47,100 nt of DNA from Methanomethylovorans sp. PtaU1.Bin093 (GTDB lineage: Archaea; Halobacteriota; Methanosarcinia; Methanosarcinales; Methanosarcinaceae). The stretch spans positions 1-47,100 of the forward strand of contig NZ_MVQX01000028.1 in assembly GCF_002067275.1 (NCBI RefSeq), read 5' to 3'. Numbering within the stretch: the first letter of the stretch is position 1; each line of letters starts with the position of its first letter. Shown here piece after piece: positions 10,438-18,256 of this stretch. Under the pieces are notes generated by a model, which ran no database searches, had not been told where the DNA came from, and was given only the letters and a program-made list of their open reading frames with translations. The position numbers and the translations under genes are program-made.

Positions 10438-10572
10438 GTTCGTTCTCCCGATGTATGATGATGGCCTCACTATTTATTCTATATATATAATTTGATATAA
10501 AAGTTTGCATCGATATAAGACTAAGGCATTCGGCCATATTACAAAATAATTAGAGTTGTCTCTCTTATTTAG

Positions 10573-10721
10573 TCATATGAGTTCTTTGACAAGTGCAAGC
10601 CCCAGTCCGGTGCCTTCATATCCTGTGGCAACAGAAGAATCCGGTTATGTGAGGTTTTAACAGTTTGTCCATGTCTTGGAATGAGATGCACATATATGTG
10701 TCGATCACTGATCCATCCGTT
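10573..10721 (-). pseudogene. Relic of a histidine kinase ATPase domain
   Basis: Read on the minus strand from about 10721, one frame gives GSVIDTYMCISFQDMDKLLKP, matching the G1 box of HATPase_c (VIDTGIGIS) up to the F box. A shifted frame then gives PDSSVATGYEGTGLGLALVK and a stop after KELI, matching the G2 box and following helix. The FIQL part of the F box is lost at the frame break, and stops flank the relic. The sequence is clearly different from the intact neighbouring kinase (VSKQYEGTGLGLAVVKELV), so this is a remnant of a separate paralogue and not a recent copy. Confidence 0.8.
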
Positions 10722-10741
10722 CAGTGTGCTTCAAATCGCTA

Positions 10742-10752
10742 GTTATATATGC
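10742..10752 (+). promoter_or_regulatory. TATA box of mch
   Basis: GTTATATATGC lies 46-56 bases before the mch start. A transcription start near 10772 would leave a leader of about 25 bases containing the GTGAT ribosome site. Confidence 0.5.
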
Positions 10753-10797
10753 TTTTCAATCAAAACAGAGCCAACGAACTAACTCAGAGTGATATTT

Positions 10798-11760
10798 GTG
10801 ATCAGTGTCAACGAAAAGGGATTAGATATAATCGATGAGATGCTCGACTGGGAAGAAGAACTCAATGTCCAGTCCTTTGAACTTGGGAACGGGGCTACTG
10901 TAATTGACTGCGGTGTCAAGATGCAGGGTGGTTACGATGCAGGTATGTACCTGTCCCGTCTGTGTCTTGCTGACCTTGCAGACCTAAGCTATACTAAGTT
11001 CGATCTGAACGGACTGCCGGTGCCTGCCATACAGGTAGCTACCGATCATCCGGTCATAGCATGCATGGGTTCACAGTATGCCGGCTGGAGAATATCCGTA
11101 GGAAAGTACTTTGGAATGGGTTCAGGACCTGCGAGGGCCCTTGGCCTTAAGCCAAAAGAACTTTATGAGGAGATCGGGTACAAGGATGACTCTGAGTTTG
11201 CGGTCCTGGTCATGGAATCATCTGCTCTTCCCACAGAAGAAGTAGTGGAATATATCGCAAAGCACTGCAGCGTTGATACTGAGAATGTGTACATTGCCGT
11301 AGCACCTACTGCTTCGATCGCAGGCAGTGTGCAGATATCAGCAAGGATAGTAGAGACCGGTATACACAAACTGGAATCAATAGGATTCGATATCAATACC
11401 ATTAAGAGTGGTTTCGGAGTAGCTCCCATTGCACCCATCGTAGGTGACGATACAAAATGCATGGGCTCGACCAATGACTGCATTATCTATTGTGGTGAGA
11501 CCTATTATACAGTTGAGTATGGAGATGCTGAAAAGCTGGCTGAGTATGTTAAGAAGGCACCATCCACAACATCAAGGGACTTTGGTAAACCGTTCTTCAC
11601 CACCTTCAAAGAAGCAGGCTTCGACTTCTTCAAGGTTGATGCTGGTATGTTCGCTCCTGCAAAGATCACCATAAATGACAAGAAAACAAAGAAGTCATTT
11701 ACAAGCGGTCGTATCAACCCTGGTATCCTTCTCGATTCATTTGGAATAAAGGAAGTCTGA
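10798..11760 (+). CDS. mch: Methenyl-tetrahydromethanopterin cyclohydrolase Mch
   Basis: Mch interconverts N5-formyl-H4MPT (or H4SPT) and methenyl-H4MPT, step three of CO2 reduction to methane and part of methyl-group oxidation in methylotrophic growth. The protein shows the family blocks [66 protein letters not shown] and the C-terminal [14 protein letters not shown]. About 320 residues is normal. The start is a GTG at 10798 (MISVNEKG), preceded by GAGTGAT; the in-frame GTG at 10789 would lie within that ribosome site. A clear hairpin/T-run terminator follows, so mch is a single-gene unit. Confidence 0.97.
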   Translation: MISVNEKGLDIIDEMLDWEEELNVQSFELGNGATVIDCGVKMQGGYDAGMYLSRLCLADLADLSYTKFDLNGLPVPAIQVATDHPVIACMGSQYAGWRISVGKYFGMGSGPARALGLKPKELYEEIGYKDDSEFAVLVMESSALPTEEVVEYIAKHCSVDTENVYIAVAPTASIAGSVQISARIVETGIHKLESIGFDINTIKSGFGVAPIAPIVGDDTKCMGSTNDCIIYCGETYYTVEYGDAEKLAEYVKKAPSTTSRDFGKPFFTTFKEAGFDFFKVDAGMFAPAKITINDKKTKKSFTSGRINPGILLDSFGIKEV

Positions 11761-11773
11761 TCCTTTTAAATTC

Positions 11774-11803
11774 AGGTACATCCCACTGGATTGTACCTTT
11801 TTT
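11774..11803 (+). terminator. Hairpin and T-run terminator of mch
   Basis: AGGTACA (11774-11780) and TGTACCT (11792-11798) form a perfect 7-bp stem with an 11-base loop, followed by a run of T to 11803. It begins 14 bases after the mch stop. Confidence 0.75.
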
Positions 11804-12060
11804 GGCGAATGATATTTTATTTCATTTATAGTGGTTATGCTTCTTAAATTTTGGACAACTTTCTTACTGGAAACAGGTTTTTAACTCAAAGCTGCAAGGT
11901 CTCAAAGGTTTGTTTTCATCTTTGCGTTGAGAATATTTTGTGCACATTCGTAATGAAATGAATCTCTATAGATCGATAGAGGGCACGGAGATAGTTCTTG
12001 TTCTGTATTCGGCGTTCTTCGTGTACTCTGTGGTTAGATCGTTATTGAAGATACTGCACA
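11804..12060. other. Gene-free stretch between mch and the CPBP protease gene
   Basis: No coding frame is convincing. The right half contains a degenerate copy of a dispersed CGTGTACTCTGTGGTT repeat (core 12020-12035) also present near 13200. Both flanking genes end here, so it is a converging 3' region. Confidence 0.5.
12020..12035 (+). repeat. Copy 1 of the CGTGTACTCTGTGGTT dispersed repeat
   Basis: The 16-base core is identical to 13200-13215. Flanks are only partly alike: TTCTT here and TGCTC there just before the core. On the other strand it reads AACCACAGAGTACACG, the core of a low-complexity CACAGAG-rich intergenic family known from many environmental prokaryotes. Confidence 0.55.
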
Positions 12061-12885
12061 TCAGAAAAACCCAAGTCCGGGACCTAAGAGCGGTATCAGA
12101 CCGAACAGGAAGACGTTCACAGCCCCGTGGGTCAGAGCGATCAATGGTAAGCTGCCTGTTTTCTGGAACATGTATCCCATCACTATGCCTGCAAAACCTG
12201 TGAGCAGCAGCTCGTATACACTTCCATAGCCTGAGTGCATCATTCCGAAAAGGGCACCTGTAACTACCAGGCCTTTTGTCATGCCGAAGGATGCCTGCAG
12301 CCGGGTCTGCAGCAGTGACCTGAAGATCAGCTCCTCCACAAGACCCACAAAGAAGAACATAACAAAGGATATCTTCAGCAGGTTCAAAGGCGAAGTATCC
12401 GGTATCAGGCTGCCAACTCTGATGGTATTGTACTCCCCAAGTCCGATCAGATATCCCACGACCAGGGCAAGAGGGATGTACGGGTACAGTTTCTCTGGTG
12501 TGAATCCCAGCTCTTTCAGGGTAAGGCGCTGGCGGCGTGCTATAACGAATACCGGGATCAACAGAGGCGCATAGATATAGATGTACAGGTACAGTGTCAT
12601 GGGCGTGAAAACGGGCATGGAGATATTGACAAGCCGCAGTATCGGTAACATCGCCAGGGCCTCAAAGGAGAAGCTCACATTGGATTCCCGCATCCACATC
12701 GATGAAACGGCCATGCCCAGGGGGATCATCACATGCAGGAATATGCCTGCCTGATGTTTGCCCATGTACAGCAGTATCTCTGCAATTACAATGGCAACAA
12801 TAGGGACAGACACTATTTCCCAGTCCTTCATACGATGATGGAACACTGAGAAATTGCCCGCAGACTCGATGTTTGTATCTTCCAT
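12061..12885 (-). CDS. CPBP-family intramembrane metalloprotease (Abi/CAAX type)
   Basis: About 274 residues with some eight hydrophobic segments. The conserved protease motifs are all visible: EELIFRSLLQ (motif 1, EExxxR), FGMMHSG (motif 2, FxxxH) and THGAVNVF (motif 3, HxxxN). Family members are glutamate/metal-dependent membrane proteases with roles in prenyl-protein processing, bacteriocin immunity or signalling; the archaeal substrate is unknown. The frame opens at an ATG at 12894, but the GGGA ribosome-like site abuts it, so the ATG at 12885 (MEDTNIES) is a better start. A short CCCGG-ATCA-CCGGG stem (12896-12909) covers that site. Confidence 0.85.
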   Translation of the reverse strand: MEDTNIESAGNFSVFHHRMKDWEIVSVPIVAIVIAEILLYMGKHQAGIFLHVMIPLGMAVSSMWMRESNVSFSFEALAMLPILRLVNISMPVFTPMTLYLYIYIYAPLLIPVFVIARRQRLTLKELGFTPEKLYPYIPLALVVGYLIGLGEYNTIRVGSLIPDTSPLNLLKISFVMFFFVGLVEELIFRSLLQTRLQASFGMTKGLVVTGALFGMMHSGYGSVYELLLTGFAGIVMGYMFQKTGSLPLIALTHGAVNVFLFGLIPLLGPGLGFF

Positions 12886-13021
12886 GATCAACATTCCCGG
12901 ATCACCGGGCTCTTCGTGGTCATTTCCCGGCGGGTGCCCAGGATGCTATCTATCTTCAAAACAAGGCCTCTTCAATGCTTATCATAGTTCGTGCCACCCA
13001 TAAGGATCACTGGTTTTGATA

Positions 13022-13062
13022 GCTCCTGTTGTATCCACCAGTTCAGGAGCATTTGATATTTT
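13022..13062 (+). terminator. Orphan terminator-like hairpin with T-rich tail
   Basis: A perfect 7-bp stem GCTCCTG/CAGGAGC is followed within 11 bases by a T-run. No plus-strand gene lies upstream, since the neighbour at 12061-12885 is on the minus strand. It could end a short untranslated RNA or be a chance structure. Confidence 0.3.
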
Positions 13063-13199
13063 TATCAGGTTTTCATAACATAATGGACATATTTAAGGGT
13101 TTTGAAATGACCCTGTGGGAAAAGATGTGGTTTTGAATGGCACGCAGCATCCTGGCAACAAGTTGTGCAGTGCAGGCTTTGCGTATTCTCTGTGTGCTC

Positions 13200-13215
13200 C
13201 GTGTACTCTGTGGTT
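13200..13215 (+). repeat. Copy 2 of the CGTGTACTCTGTGGTT dispersed repeat
   Basis: Identical 16-base core to 12020-12035. The surrounding GCGTATTCTCTGTGTGCTCC continues the CACAGAG-rich character on the other strand, where it can be read as TTEYTEHTEN-like peptide, a known artefact of this repeat family. Confidence 0.55.
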
Positions 13216-13367
13216 GAATTGTTTTGCATTTCCGAGGGTCTTGCATATTGCATAAGGAACGGATCAACACACAGTCGCATGCGGGGCTGTCCACGAAAAA
13301 TGCGCCAACATGAAGCATTGCATTTAAAGAGCTTTTTTGAATGGATCAGTAGTTGATTTTTAAGAGT

Positions 13368-13378
13368 AGATATTTATG
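13368..13378 (+). promoter_or_regulatory. TATA box of the toxin-antitoxin operon
   Basis: AGATATTTATG is centred about 29 bases before the antitoxin ATG at 13403. This spacing puts the RNA 5' end at or near the start codon, so the transcript is probably leaderless, in line with the missing ribosome site. Confidence 0.5.
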
Positions 13379-13387
13379 GTATACTTA

Positions 13388-13405
13388 CATATACTTTGGT
13401 ATATG
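13388..13405. promoter_or_regulatory. Operator-like inverted repeat over the antitoxin start codon
   Basis: CATATAC (13388-13394), spacer TTTG, GTATATG (13399-13405) is a perfect 7+7 inverted repeat whose right arm contains the ATG. A related GGTATAC lies just upstream at 13378-13384. This is the usual placement for antitoxin autorepression. Confidence 0.65.
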
Positions 13406-13636
13406 CACGCGACTACGATAAAAGTAGATCCAAAGCTAAAAAGCAGCCTTGATAATTTGAAACTTCATCCCAGGGAATCATATAATGACGTCATCGCACG
13501 CCTGCTGAACATGGCATATGATGAGGAGCCTTTAAGTGATTCAACTCTTGAGAGGATCGAAGAAGCTCTTAAAGACCTGAAGAATGGAAAATACTACACC
13601 CAGGAAGAAATAGAAGCTGAACTGGGGCTTACTTGA
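13403..13636 (+). CDS. Type II antitoxin, probable ribbon-helix-helix protein
   Basis: 77 residues. The N-terminus ATTIKVDPKLKSSLDNLK has the short strand and helix of ribbon-helix-helix DNA-binding antitoxins (T-I-K-V-D pattern), followed by HPRESYNDVIARLL. The acidic C-terminal half (EEALKDLKNGKYYTQEEIEAELGL) should wrap the toxin. I start at the ATG at 13403; the longer frame (ATG 13376) begins upstream of the expected transcription start. The stop overlaps the toxin ATG (TGATG), as expected for coupled antitoxin-toxin synthesis. Confidence 0.8.
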   Translation: MHATTIKVDPKLKSSLDNLKLHPRESYNDVIARLLNMAYDEEPLSDSTLERIEEALKDLKNGKYYTQEEIEAELGLT

Positions 13637-13899
13637 TGTACTCCATCCTATATTCTCCCGGAGCAAGAAGAGACCTGCAGAAACTTCCGATCGATGTAGC
13701 GAAAAGAATAGTCACTGCTATCAGGGAGATACAGGACGACCCAAAAGCTCATGCAAAGAAACTCAAAGGCTCTCCAAAGTCACCTTTGTATTCACTGCGG
13801 ATAGGGGAATACCGTGTGATCATGAGCATTGACGGCGACAAACTAATAATCTTTGTTATTGAGGTCGGTCACAGAAGTGTGATCTACCGGAAAAGCTGA
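13636..13899 (+). CDS. RelE/ParE-family toxin
   Basis: 87 residues with the RelE/ParE fold pattern: YSILYSPGARRDLQKLP at the N-terminus, the helix DVAKRIVTAIREIQDDP, then KKLKGSPKSPLYSLRIGEYRVIMSI and the C-terminal EVGHRSVIYRK. The basic and aromatic residues GEYR and GHRSVIYRK are those used by RelE-like mRNA interferases acting at the ribosome. The final residues favour RelE over ParE, but this needs a test. The ATG at 13636 overlaps the antitoxin stop by one base; a TTG at 13633 is an alternative. The operon ends here. Confidence 0.85.
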   Translation: MYSILYSPGARRDLQKLPIDVAKRIVTAIREIQDDPKAHAKKLKGSPKSPLYSLRIGEYRVIMSIDGDKLIIFVIEVGHRSVIYRKS

Positions 13900-13991
13900 G
13901 GTCGATTCTGAGTTCAATCATAATTAAAAAAACCTATTCAATAATTAATAATTTTTTAACTATTTTAATGTCTTCTATCAAGTTCATTGGA

Positions 13992-15233
13992 TCACCAGAC
14001 AGATAAGAAAAACCAATAGACACCTGTCTGGATCATTGTCAGCGGTACCCCTATCCTGAAGAACTCCATGAAAGTAAGCCTGATATTGCCTTTTTTCTCA
14101 GCATTGTGAATAATGATCACATTACTTGCTGCACCCAGGACAGAGAGATTGCCTGCAATGGTGCTGCCTGCCGCAAGTGCCAATAATCCACCGGTGTCCA
14201 CCGAAGCATGGGACAGTATGGGTAAGTACAGGGCTACAAGGGGCACATTTGAGATGAACTGGCTCAGGATGACACTTACACTCAACACCATGGGGATCGA
14301 GATAACACTTTGTTGCGTATCCGTCAGAAAACCCTGGAAAAATCCTGAGTCCCACACACTTTCCATGAGTATGAACATAGCCGCAAAAAAAACCAAGGTG
14401 TGCCAGTCCATTCTTTTGACCAGTTCATATCTGCGGCCATTGAGAACAAGCACCGGGATAGCAGCTATCAGGGCAATGTACGTCAGCCTGAAGTCAAAGG
14501 GAATGGTCAGCAGCTGCACGAGGATCTTTGCACACACCAGCAATACGAACAAGACAAGTGAGAGCCGGGACAAGCTGGCAAGCTTAGGATCGCTTATCTG
14601 AGGCTCTGAATGGTTCAGTACGGCTGTAGAAAAATGTTCCCTGAAAAAGAACTTGAGCACAAGGTATGCAGCTATCAGGTTTACTATGGTCGGCAGCAGC
14701 AGGTATCGTGCAAAGACCACAAATGGGCCTTCTATTTTCCCGTTCAATGCTATCAGGAGATTCTGAGGATTACCTATCGGGCTTGCAACACTACCGGTAG
14801 TTACTGCAAAAGCCAGTGCCAGCAGGAGCACCTTTGGATCGATCTGATGTTGCCTTGCAAGCAAGAGCACTACGGGAGTACCGATTATTGCCAGAGTATC
14901 GTTCATGAGGAAAGCTGATGCGAACCCCATCCCAAAAAGCACGTACAGGATGATGGCATCCATGTTCTTTGCAGCCTTAAAGAAATTATAGGAAACCAGG
15001 GAGAGATAACCACTGGTCTCCAGGGCCTGCCCGATGGCGAACACCCCAAAGAGGAATAACATAACATCCAGATTGATAGCTGCTATGGCCTCCGGAACGG
15101 AGATCTGACCGGTGAGCAATACAGCAAGGGCCCCAAGACCCATTATCTGCCACAGATCAAGCCTGATATTGCCTATCTGTCGGGTGATCGTTAAAAGAAA
15201 AACAAGACTAAGGACGACAACAGGAATTATCAT
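13992..15233 (-). CDS. ArsB/NhaD/SLC13-superfamily anion or Na+/H+ carrier
   Basis: 413 residues with about 11 predicted membrane helices. The two inverted hairpin regions typical of the ion-transporter superfamily show in NDTLAIIGTPVVLLL with SVASPIGNPQNLL, and in SNVPLVALYLPIL with AGSTIAGNLSVLGAASNVIII. The substrate could be arsenite, a dicarboxylate or sulfate, or Na+/H+; no arsR, arsA or other clue lies nearby. The ATG at 15233 follows a TATA-like TTTATTATA at a distance that suggests a very short leader. It may share transcripts with nothing else, since the upstream gene ends 86 bases away. Confidence 0.8.
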   Translation of the reverse strand: MIIPVVVLSLVFLLTITRQIGNIRLDLWQIMGLGALAVLLTGQISVPEAIAAINLDVMLFLFGVFAIGQALETSGYLSLVSYNFFKAAKNMDAIILYVLFGMGFASAFLMNDTLAIIGTPVVLLLARQHQIDPKVLLLALAFAVTTGSVASPIGNPQNLLIALNGKIEGPFVVFARYLLLPTIVNLIAAYLVLKFFFREHFSTAVLNHSEPQISDPKLASLSRLSLVLFVLLVCAKILVQLLTIPFDFRLTYIALIAAIPVLVLNGRRYELVKRMDWHTLVFFAAMFILMESVWDSGFFQGFLTDTQQSVISIPMVLSVSVILSQFISNVPLVALYLPILSHASVDTGGLLALAAGSTIAGNLSVLGAASNVIIIHNAEKKGNIRLTFMEFFRIGVPLTMIQTGVYWFFLSVW

Positions 15234-15319
15234 TGCATCAATAGAATATGCTATAATAAATATAATTATTGGTAGTTACAATGTAACCTGTCAGGAAGAA
15301 CATAGTTGTCCAGCGGTCC

Positions 15320-17467
15320 TTACGATGCATCTGCTTTTTGTATCACTATGATCCCCAGATAACCATCCACTGTAATCATATCACCAGTATTGATGATACC
15401 GGTGGCGTCTGGTATGCCGGTGACACATGGTATGCCGTACTCCCTGGCTATGATCGCCCCGTGGATGAGCATGCCTCCTCTGCGTTCCACTATACCCGAT
15501 GCAAGAGGCACCACGAATGTCATGGATGGCTCTATGGCATCGCATATCAGGACCTCTCCTTTCTGCATTTTGAAAAGGTCTCCCCGGGAACGTATGACCC
15601 TGGCCATGCCTGATACGATTCCTTTACTGGCAGGCTGGCCCTGGACCTGCCTTACATGCACCCTGGACCGGACCTCCCCGGCAGGAATTTCAGAGCTCCT
15701 TTTCTTCGGAACATGAGCCTCATCAATAAGTGTAGCCATGATCTCTTCTGGTCCGATCTCCCAGTCTATTCCCTTTGACCTCAGGCGCACAAGACCCTCT
15801 TGCAATGCGTGTTTAAGTTGTCCTTCTATACGGTCCAGGTAAATATTATCGTCATCACGCATACGGTAACTTGTCCTTGCAAGTTCAAGCAGTTCTGCGG
15901 CTTTCGTTTTTTCCTCTCCTTCGAACCTATCCAGAAAATCACTCTCCAGGAGACCCACATCTGTCTTTCCTGATCTCCCGGGGACTGCAGCAATATCCCC
16001 AATGTGGCCTAAAAGCTCTTTCAACCCTGCGACATCTGCTTCATCATCTCCGGTACCCCATCTGGTAAGATATGAACTGAATCGTTCACCGAACTCATTG
16101 GCCACATCTTCCGGAAGTCCGGATGAGGGGCTTTGCATCAGATCTGCCAGTTCTGCAAGTTCCCTGTTGCGCCTGAGGCTCATGAGTTCCTCTCCTTTTA
16201 ACAGTTCCATGAACTCGTAAGGATCTTCCGGTTTGATGACATCATTATACACCTGACCGAATAGTCGCATGCCATGCGCAAAAGGAATGAAATGCTCCCA
16301 ATAGACACCTTTCCACTTGTTAAAAATACCCTGCCTGTTCTCTATCTCAGCTGCAAGCTCCCCATCTTTCAATGCTGCCAGATCGGACCCTTCCAGTTCC
16401 TCGGCAGTTCTGACCATTGCAGGCACCAGTTCCTGTTCTATCTGTTTTTTGAGTTGCTGAAGATTGGAGAGAGAACGTGTTAGGGACAGATACCATTGCC
16501 TGTTGCTGTCCTTATCAACGAAGGTTGTGACAGGCCTTGCCTGTAGCAGGAACAAAGTATCAGCCCTTATTGTCCATTCTATGTCCTGTGCACAGCCGAA
16601 CATCTGTTCTATCTGAAGTCCCAGGGCACACACGTCATGGACCTCAGCATCTGTCAAGGGAGGCGAAGATCTCTTGATCTTTGGCAAAGGAGCGAGATGT
16701 GTGCCTTTATTATCTGATTGCACTGCTATATCCCTTGCAGGTGGTGCTCTGTGCTCTTTCATAGTGCCTGAGGTTCTCTCGATGGTCCACCGGTCCGGCT
16801 CCACCTCGCCGTCCACAAGTCCCTTATTGAGCCCGTGTACTGCCTCGATGATCATTTCTCCGGGGTCTTGCGGGCTTGCAGTGAACATTATCCCTGACCT
16901 TTCTCCGTTAACCAGTTCCTGCACGATCACGGCCATGGAACTTTGTTCGATATCAAGGTCCAGCTCTTGCCTGTACATGAGGGCTGCATCGGACCACAGA
17001 GAAGCCCAGACCAGTTTCACGTGCTCCAGCAAGGAGTTTGCTCCACGTATGTTCACGTAGGATGCGTGCAGGCCTGCAAAAGATGTATTTGCCGAATCTT
17101 CTCCTTTCGCCGATGACCTGACAACAAGAGCCGAGGTTCCAAAGGTTTCCTTTGTTCCTGAGATGAGCAGCTGGCCGAGTTCCGGAGGCATGGTCGCCCT
17201 GCTGAACATGTTCCTTATACGCAGGGCTGTATCCCATATCTCTTCCCAGCGCATCTCATCAAAGCTCTTGCGCGTAAATTCCAGGGCTATTCTGCCTCTT
17301 AGACCGTTACTGTCAACGAACCGTTCGTAAGCTGCTGTGGTCAGCACCAGGAAATCCGGGACCCTGAGGCCCGAAGAGTACATTTTCCATAAAGCAGATG
17401 CCTTTCCGCCGATAAGGGCCTTATGGTCTTCATCGATCTCTTTCCGGAGCAACAGCAACGGATACAT
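15320..17467 (-). CDS. PEP-synthase-like phosphotransferase without the PEP barrel (RPH-like architecture)
   Basis: 715 residues. The N-terminal third (to about 320) is a PPDK/PEP-synthase ATP-grasp domain: LIGGKASALWKMYSSGLRVP, VVRSSAKGEDSANTSFAG, EWTIRADTLFLLQARPVTT. The middle (about 330-610) is unlike the PEP-binding barrel. The C-terminal 90 residues form the swivelling phosphohistidine domain with GGMLIHGAIIAREYGIPCVTG, His being the phospho-acceptor. This order matches rifampicin-phosphotransferase-type enzymes, where the middle domain binds the acceptor; here the acceptor is unknown. It starts at the ATG at 17467 (or GTG 17470), overlapping the split-barrel gene stop (TGATG), so the two are coupled. 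Confidence 0.75.
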   Translation of the reverse strand: MYPLLLLRKEIDEDHKALIGGKASALWKMYSSGLRVPDFLVLTTAAYERFVDSNGLRGRIALEFTRKSFDEMRWEEIWDTALRIRNMFSRATMPPELGQLLISGTKETFGTSALVVRSSAKGEDSANTSFAGLHASYVNIRGANSLLEHVKLVWASLWSDAALMYRQELDLDIEQSSMAVIVQELVNGERSGIMFTASPQDPGEMIIEAVHGLNKGLVDGEVEPDRWTIERTSGTMKEHRAPPARDIAVQSDNKGTHLAPLPKIKRSSPPLTDAEVHDVCALGLQIEQMFGCAQDIEWTIRADTLFLLQARPVTTFVDKDSNRQWYLSLTRSLSNLQQLKKQIEQELVPAMVRTAEELEGSDLAALKDGELAAEIENRQGIFNKWKGVYWEHFIPFAHGMRLFGQVYNDVIKPEDPYEFMELLKGEELMSLRRNRELAELADLMQSPSSGLPEDVANEFGERFSSYLTRWGTGDDEADVAGLKELLGHIGDIAAVPGRSGKTDVGLLESDFLDRFEGEEKTKAAELLELARTSYRMRDDDNIYLDRIEGQLKHALQEGLVRLRSKGIDWEIGPEEIMATLIDEAHVPKKRSSEIPAGEVRSRVHVRQVQGQPASKGIVSGMARVIRSRGDLFKMQKGEVLICDAIEPSMTFVVPLASGIVERRGGMLIHGAIIAREYGIPCVTGIPDATGIINTGDMITVDGYLGIIVIQKADAS

Positions 17468-17916
17468 CACATATCAAGCTCCACCACGTTCTGAAAATCT
17501 CTTACTATGATGTACTTTTCCACATCCATGCACATGAGTGCCGATGAAAGTGAACTGAAGAACTCCTGCAGATATGGATGCTTATGCAGGTATATATCCC
17601 CCAGATGAGGGTAGTTCTCACGGTCGACCTCCCTTACCCTGCCTGTGGCGTTGATGGCCACTGCATCTCTGAAATCAATAAAACTGTTCGACCTGTTGTC
17701 AATGAGCAGGGAAGCCCTGTTATCGGAGATCAGATAAAGATATTTACGTGTGGACCGTGTGGTCACAAAGAGCAGCTTTTTCAGGTCTTCGGTGGCTGCA
17801 AAGGCTACAAGGTTCGTATAAGGATATTCCGGAGCTTTTGTGGCAAGTACAGCAAGAAGTTCTGCCGCCATAATGGAACCGACCAGGTCCTCTATCTCTT
17901 TTTCATGCTCATGCAT
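17467..17916 (-). CDS. Pyridoxamine-5'-phosphate-oxidase-like FMN split-barrel protein
   Basis: 149 residues with the small split-barrel flavin-binding fold: LLAVLATKAPEYPYTNLVAFAATEDLKKLLFVTTRSTRKYLYL is the typical N-terminal half, followed by NRASLLIDNRSN and AINATGRVREV. Members bind FMN, F420 or haem and act as oxidoreductases; true PLP synthesis is unlikely at this length and context. GGAGG nine bases before the ATG at 17916 sets the start. The gene is first in a two-gene unit with the PEP-utilising protein. It is divergent from the DUF2892 gene with 88 bases between them. Confidence 0.8.
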   Translation of the reverse strand: MHEHEKEIEDLVGSIMAAELLAVLATKAPEYPYTNLVAFAATEDLKKLLFVTTRSTRKYLYLISDNRASLLIDNRSNSFIDFRDAVAINATGRVREVDRENYPHLGDIYLHKHPYLQEFFSSLSSALMCMDVEKYIIVRDFQNVVELDM

Positions 17917-18004
17917 GCATCTTTTCCTCCACTATTATTGTATTTGTGATACATTGCATATTTTAATATTGGAACACTGGATTATAATAGAAAGGAGGGA
18001 TCGT

Positions 18005-18235
18005 ATGAAACTCAAAGATACGCTGACCCGGGAGAACGTGGGCGGATATGATCTGCTGTTAAGGGCATTGCTGGGCTCGATAGCAATTGTGATACTTGCC
18101 ATGGACCTGGTGGAACCCGGACCATGGAAATGGGTTACAGCTCTCATTGCGTTCACAGGCCTGTTCACCGGTATGACAAGACACTGCACACCTTATGTGC
18201 TTATGGGGTTCAGCACAGCTGAAAAGAAGAACTAG
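18005..18235 (+). CDS. DUF2892-type small inner-membrane protein
   Basis: 76 residues with the pattern of DUF2892/YgaP membrane domains: LTRENVGGYDLLLRALLG, a helix (SIAIVILAMDL), then PWKWVTALIAFTGLFTGMTRHCTPYVLMGFST. The conserved C-P-Y-x-x-x-G motif appears as HCTPYVLMGFS. GGAGG at 17994-17998 supports the ATG at 18005. In bacteria such domains occur with rhodaneses or alone; the function here is unknown. Confidence 0.75.
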   Translation: MKLKDTLTRENVGGYDLLLRALLGSIAIVILAMDLVEPGPWKWVTALIAFTGLFTGMTRHCTPYVLMGFSTAEKKN

Positions 18236-18256
18236 GCAGGGTGTTCATCATCGATC

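Larger units (their letters stand above)
10438..10797. other. Intergenic region holding a histidine kinase relic and the mch promoter
   Basis: The stretch contains a degraded histidine kinase C-terminus at 10573-10721, described separately. The mch promoter lies at its right end and an AT-rich TATATATAA-type segment near 10481-10500. I see no intact gene. Confidence 0.5.
12886..13402. other. Gene-poor region with a hairpin and repeat copy 2
   Basis: No real gene is seen in these 517 bases. GCTCCTG (13022-13028) and CAGGAGC (13044-13050) form a 7-bp stem with a 15-base loop, followed by ATTTGATATTTTT, which resembles a plus-strand terminator with no obvious gene in front of it. The CGTGTACTCTGTGGTT repeat lies at 13200-13215. 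The right end holds the promoter of the toxin-antitoxin pair. Confidence 0.5.

Noticed and set aside
13065..13318. Short minus-strand frames giving TTEYTEHTEN-like peptides
   Set aside because: These are translations of a dispersed CACAGAG-rich repeat, a known source of spurious protein calls, and have no ribosome site.
15320..17467. Calling the 715-aa protein a true PEP synthase
   Set aside because: The PEP/pyruvate-binding barrel is missing; only the ATP-grasp and phosphohistidine domains match.
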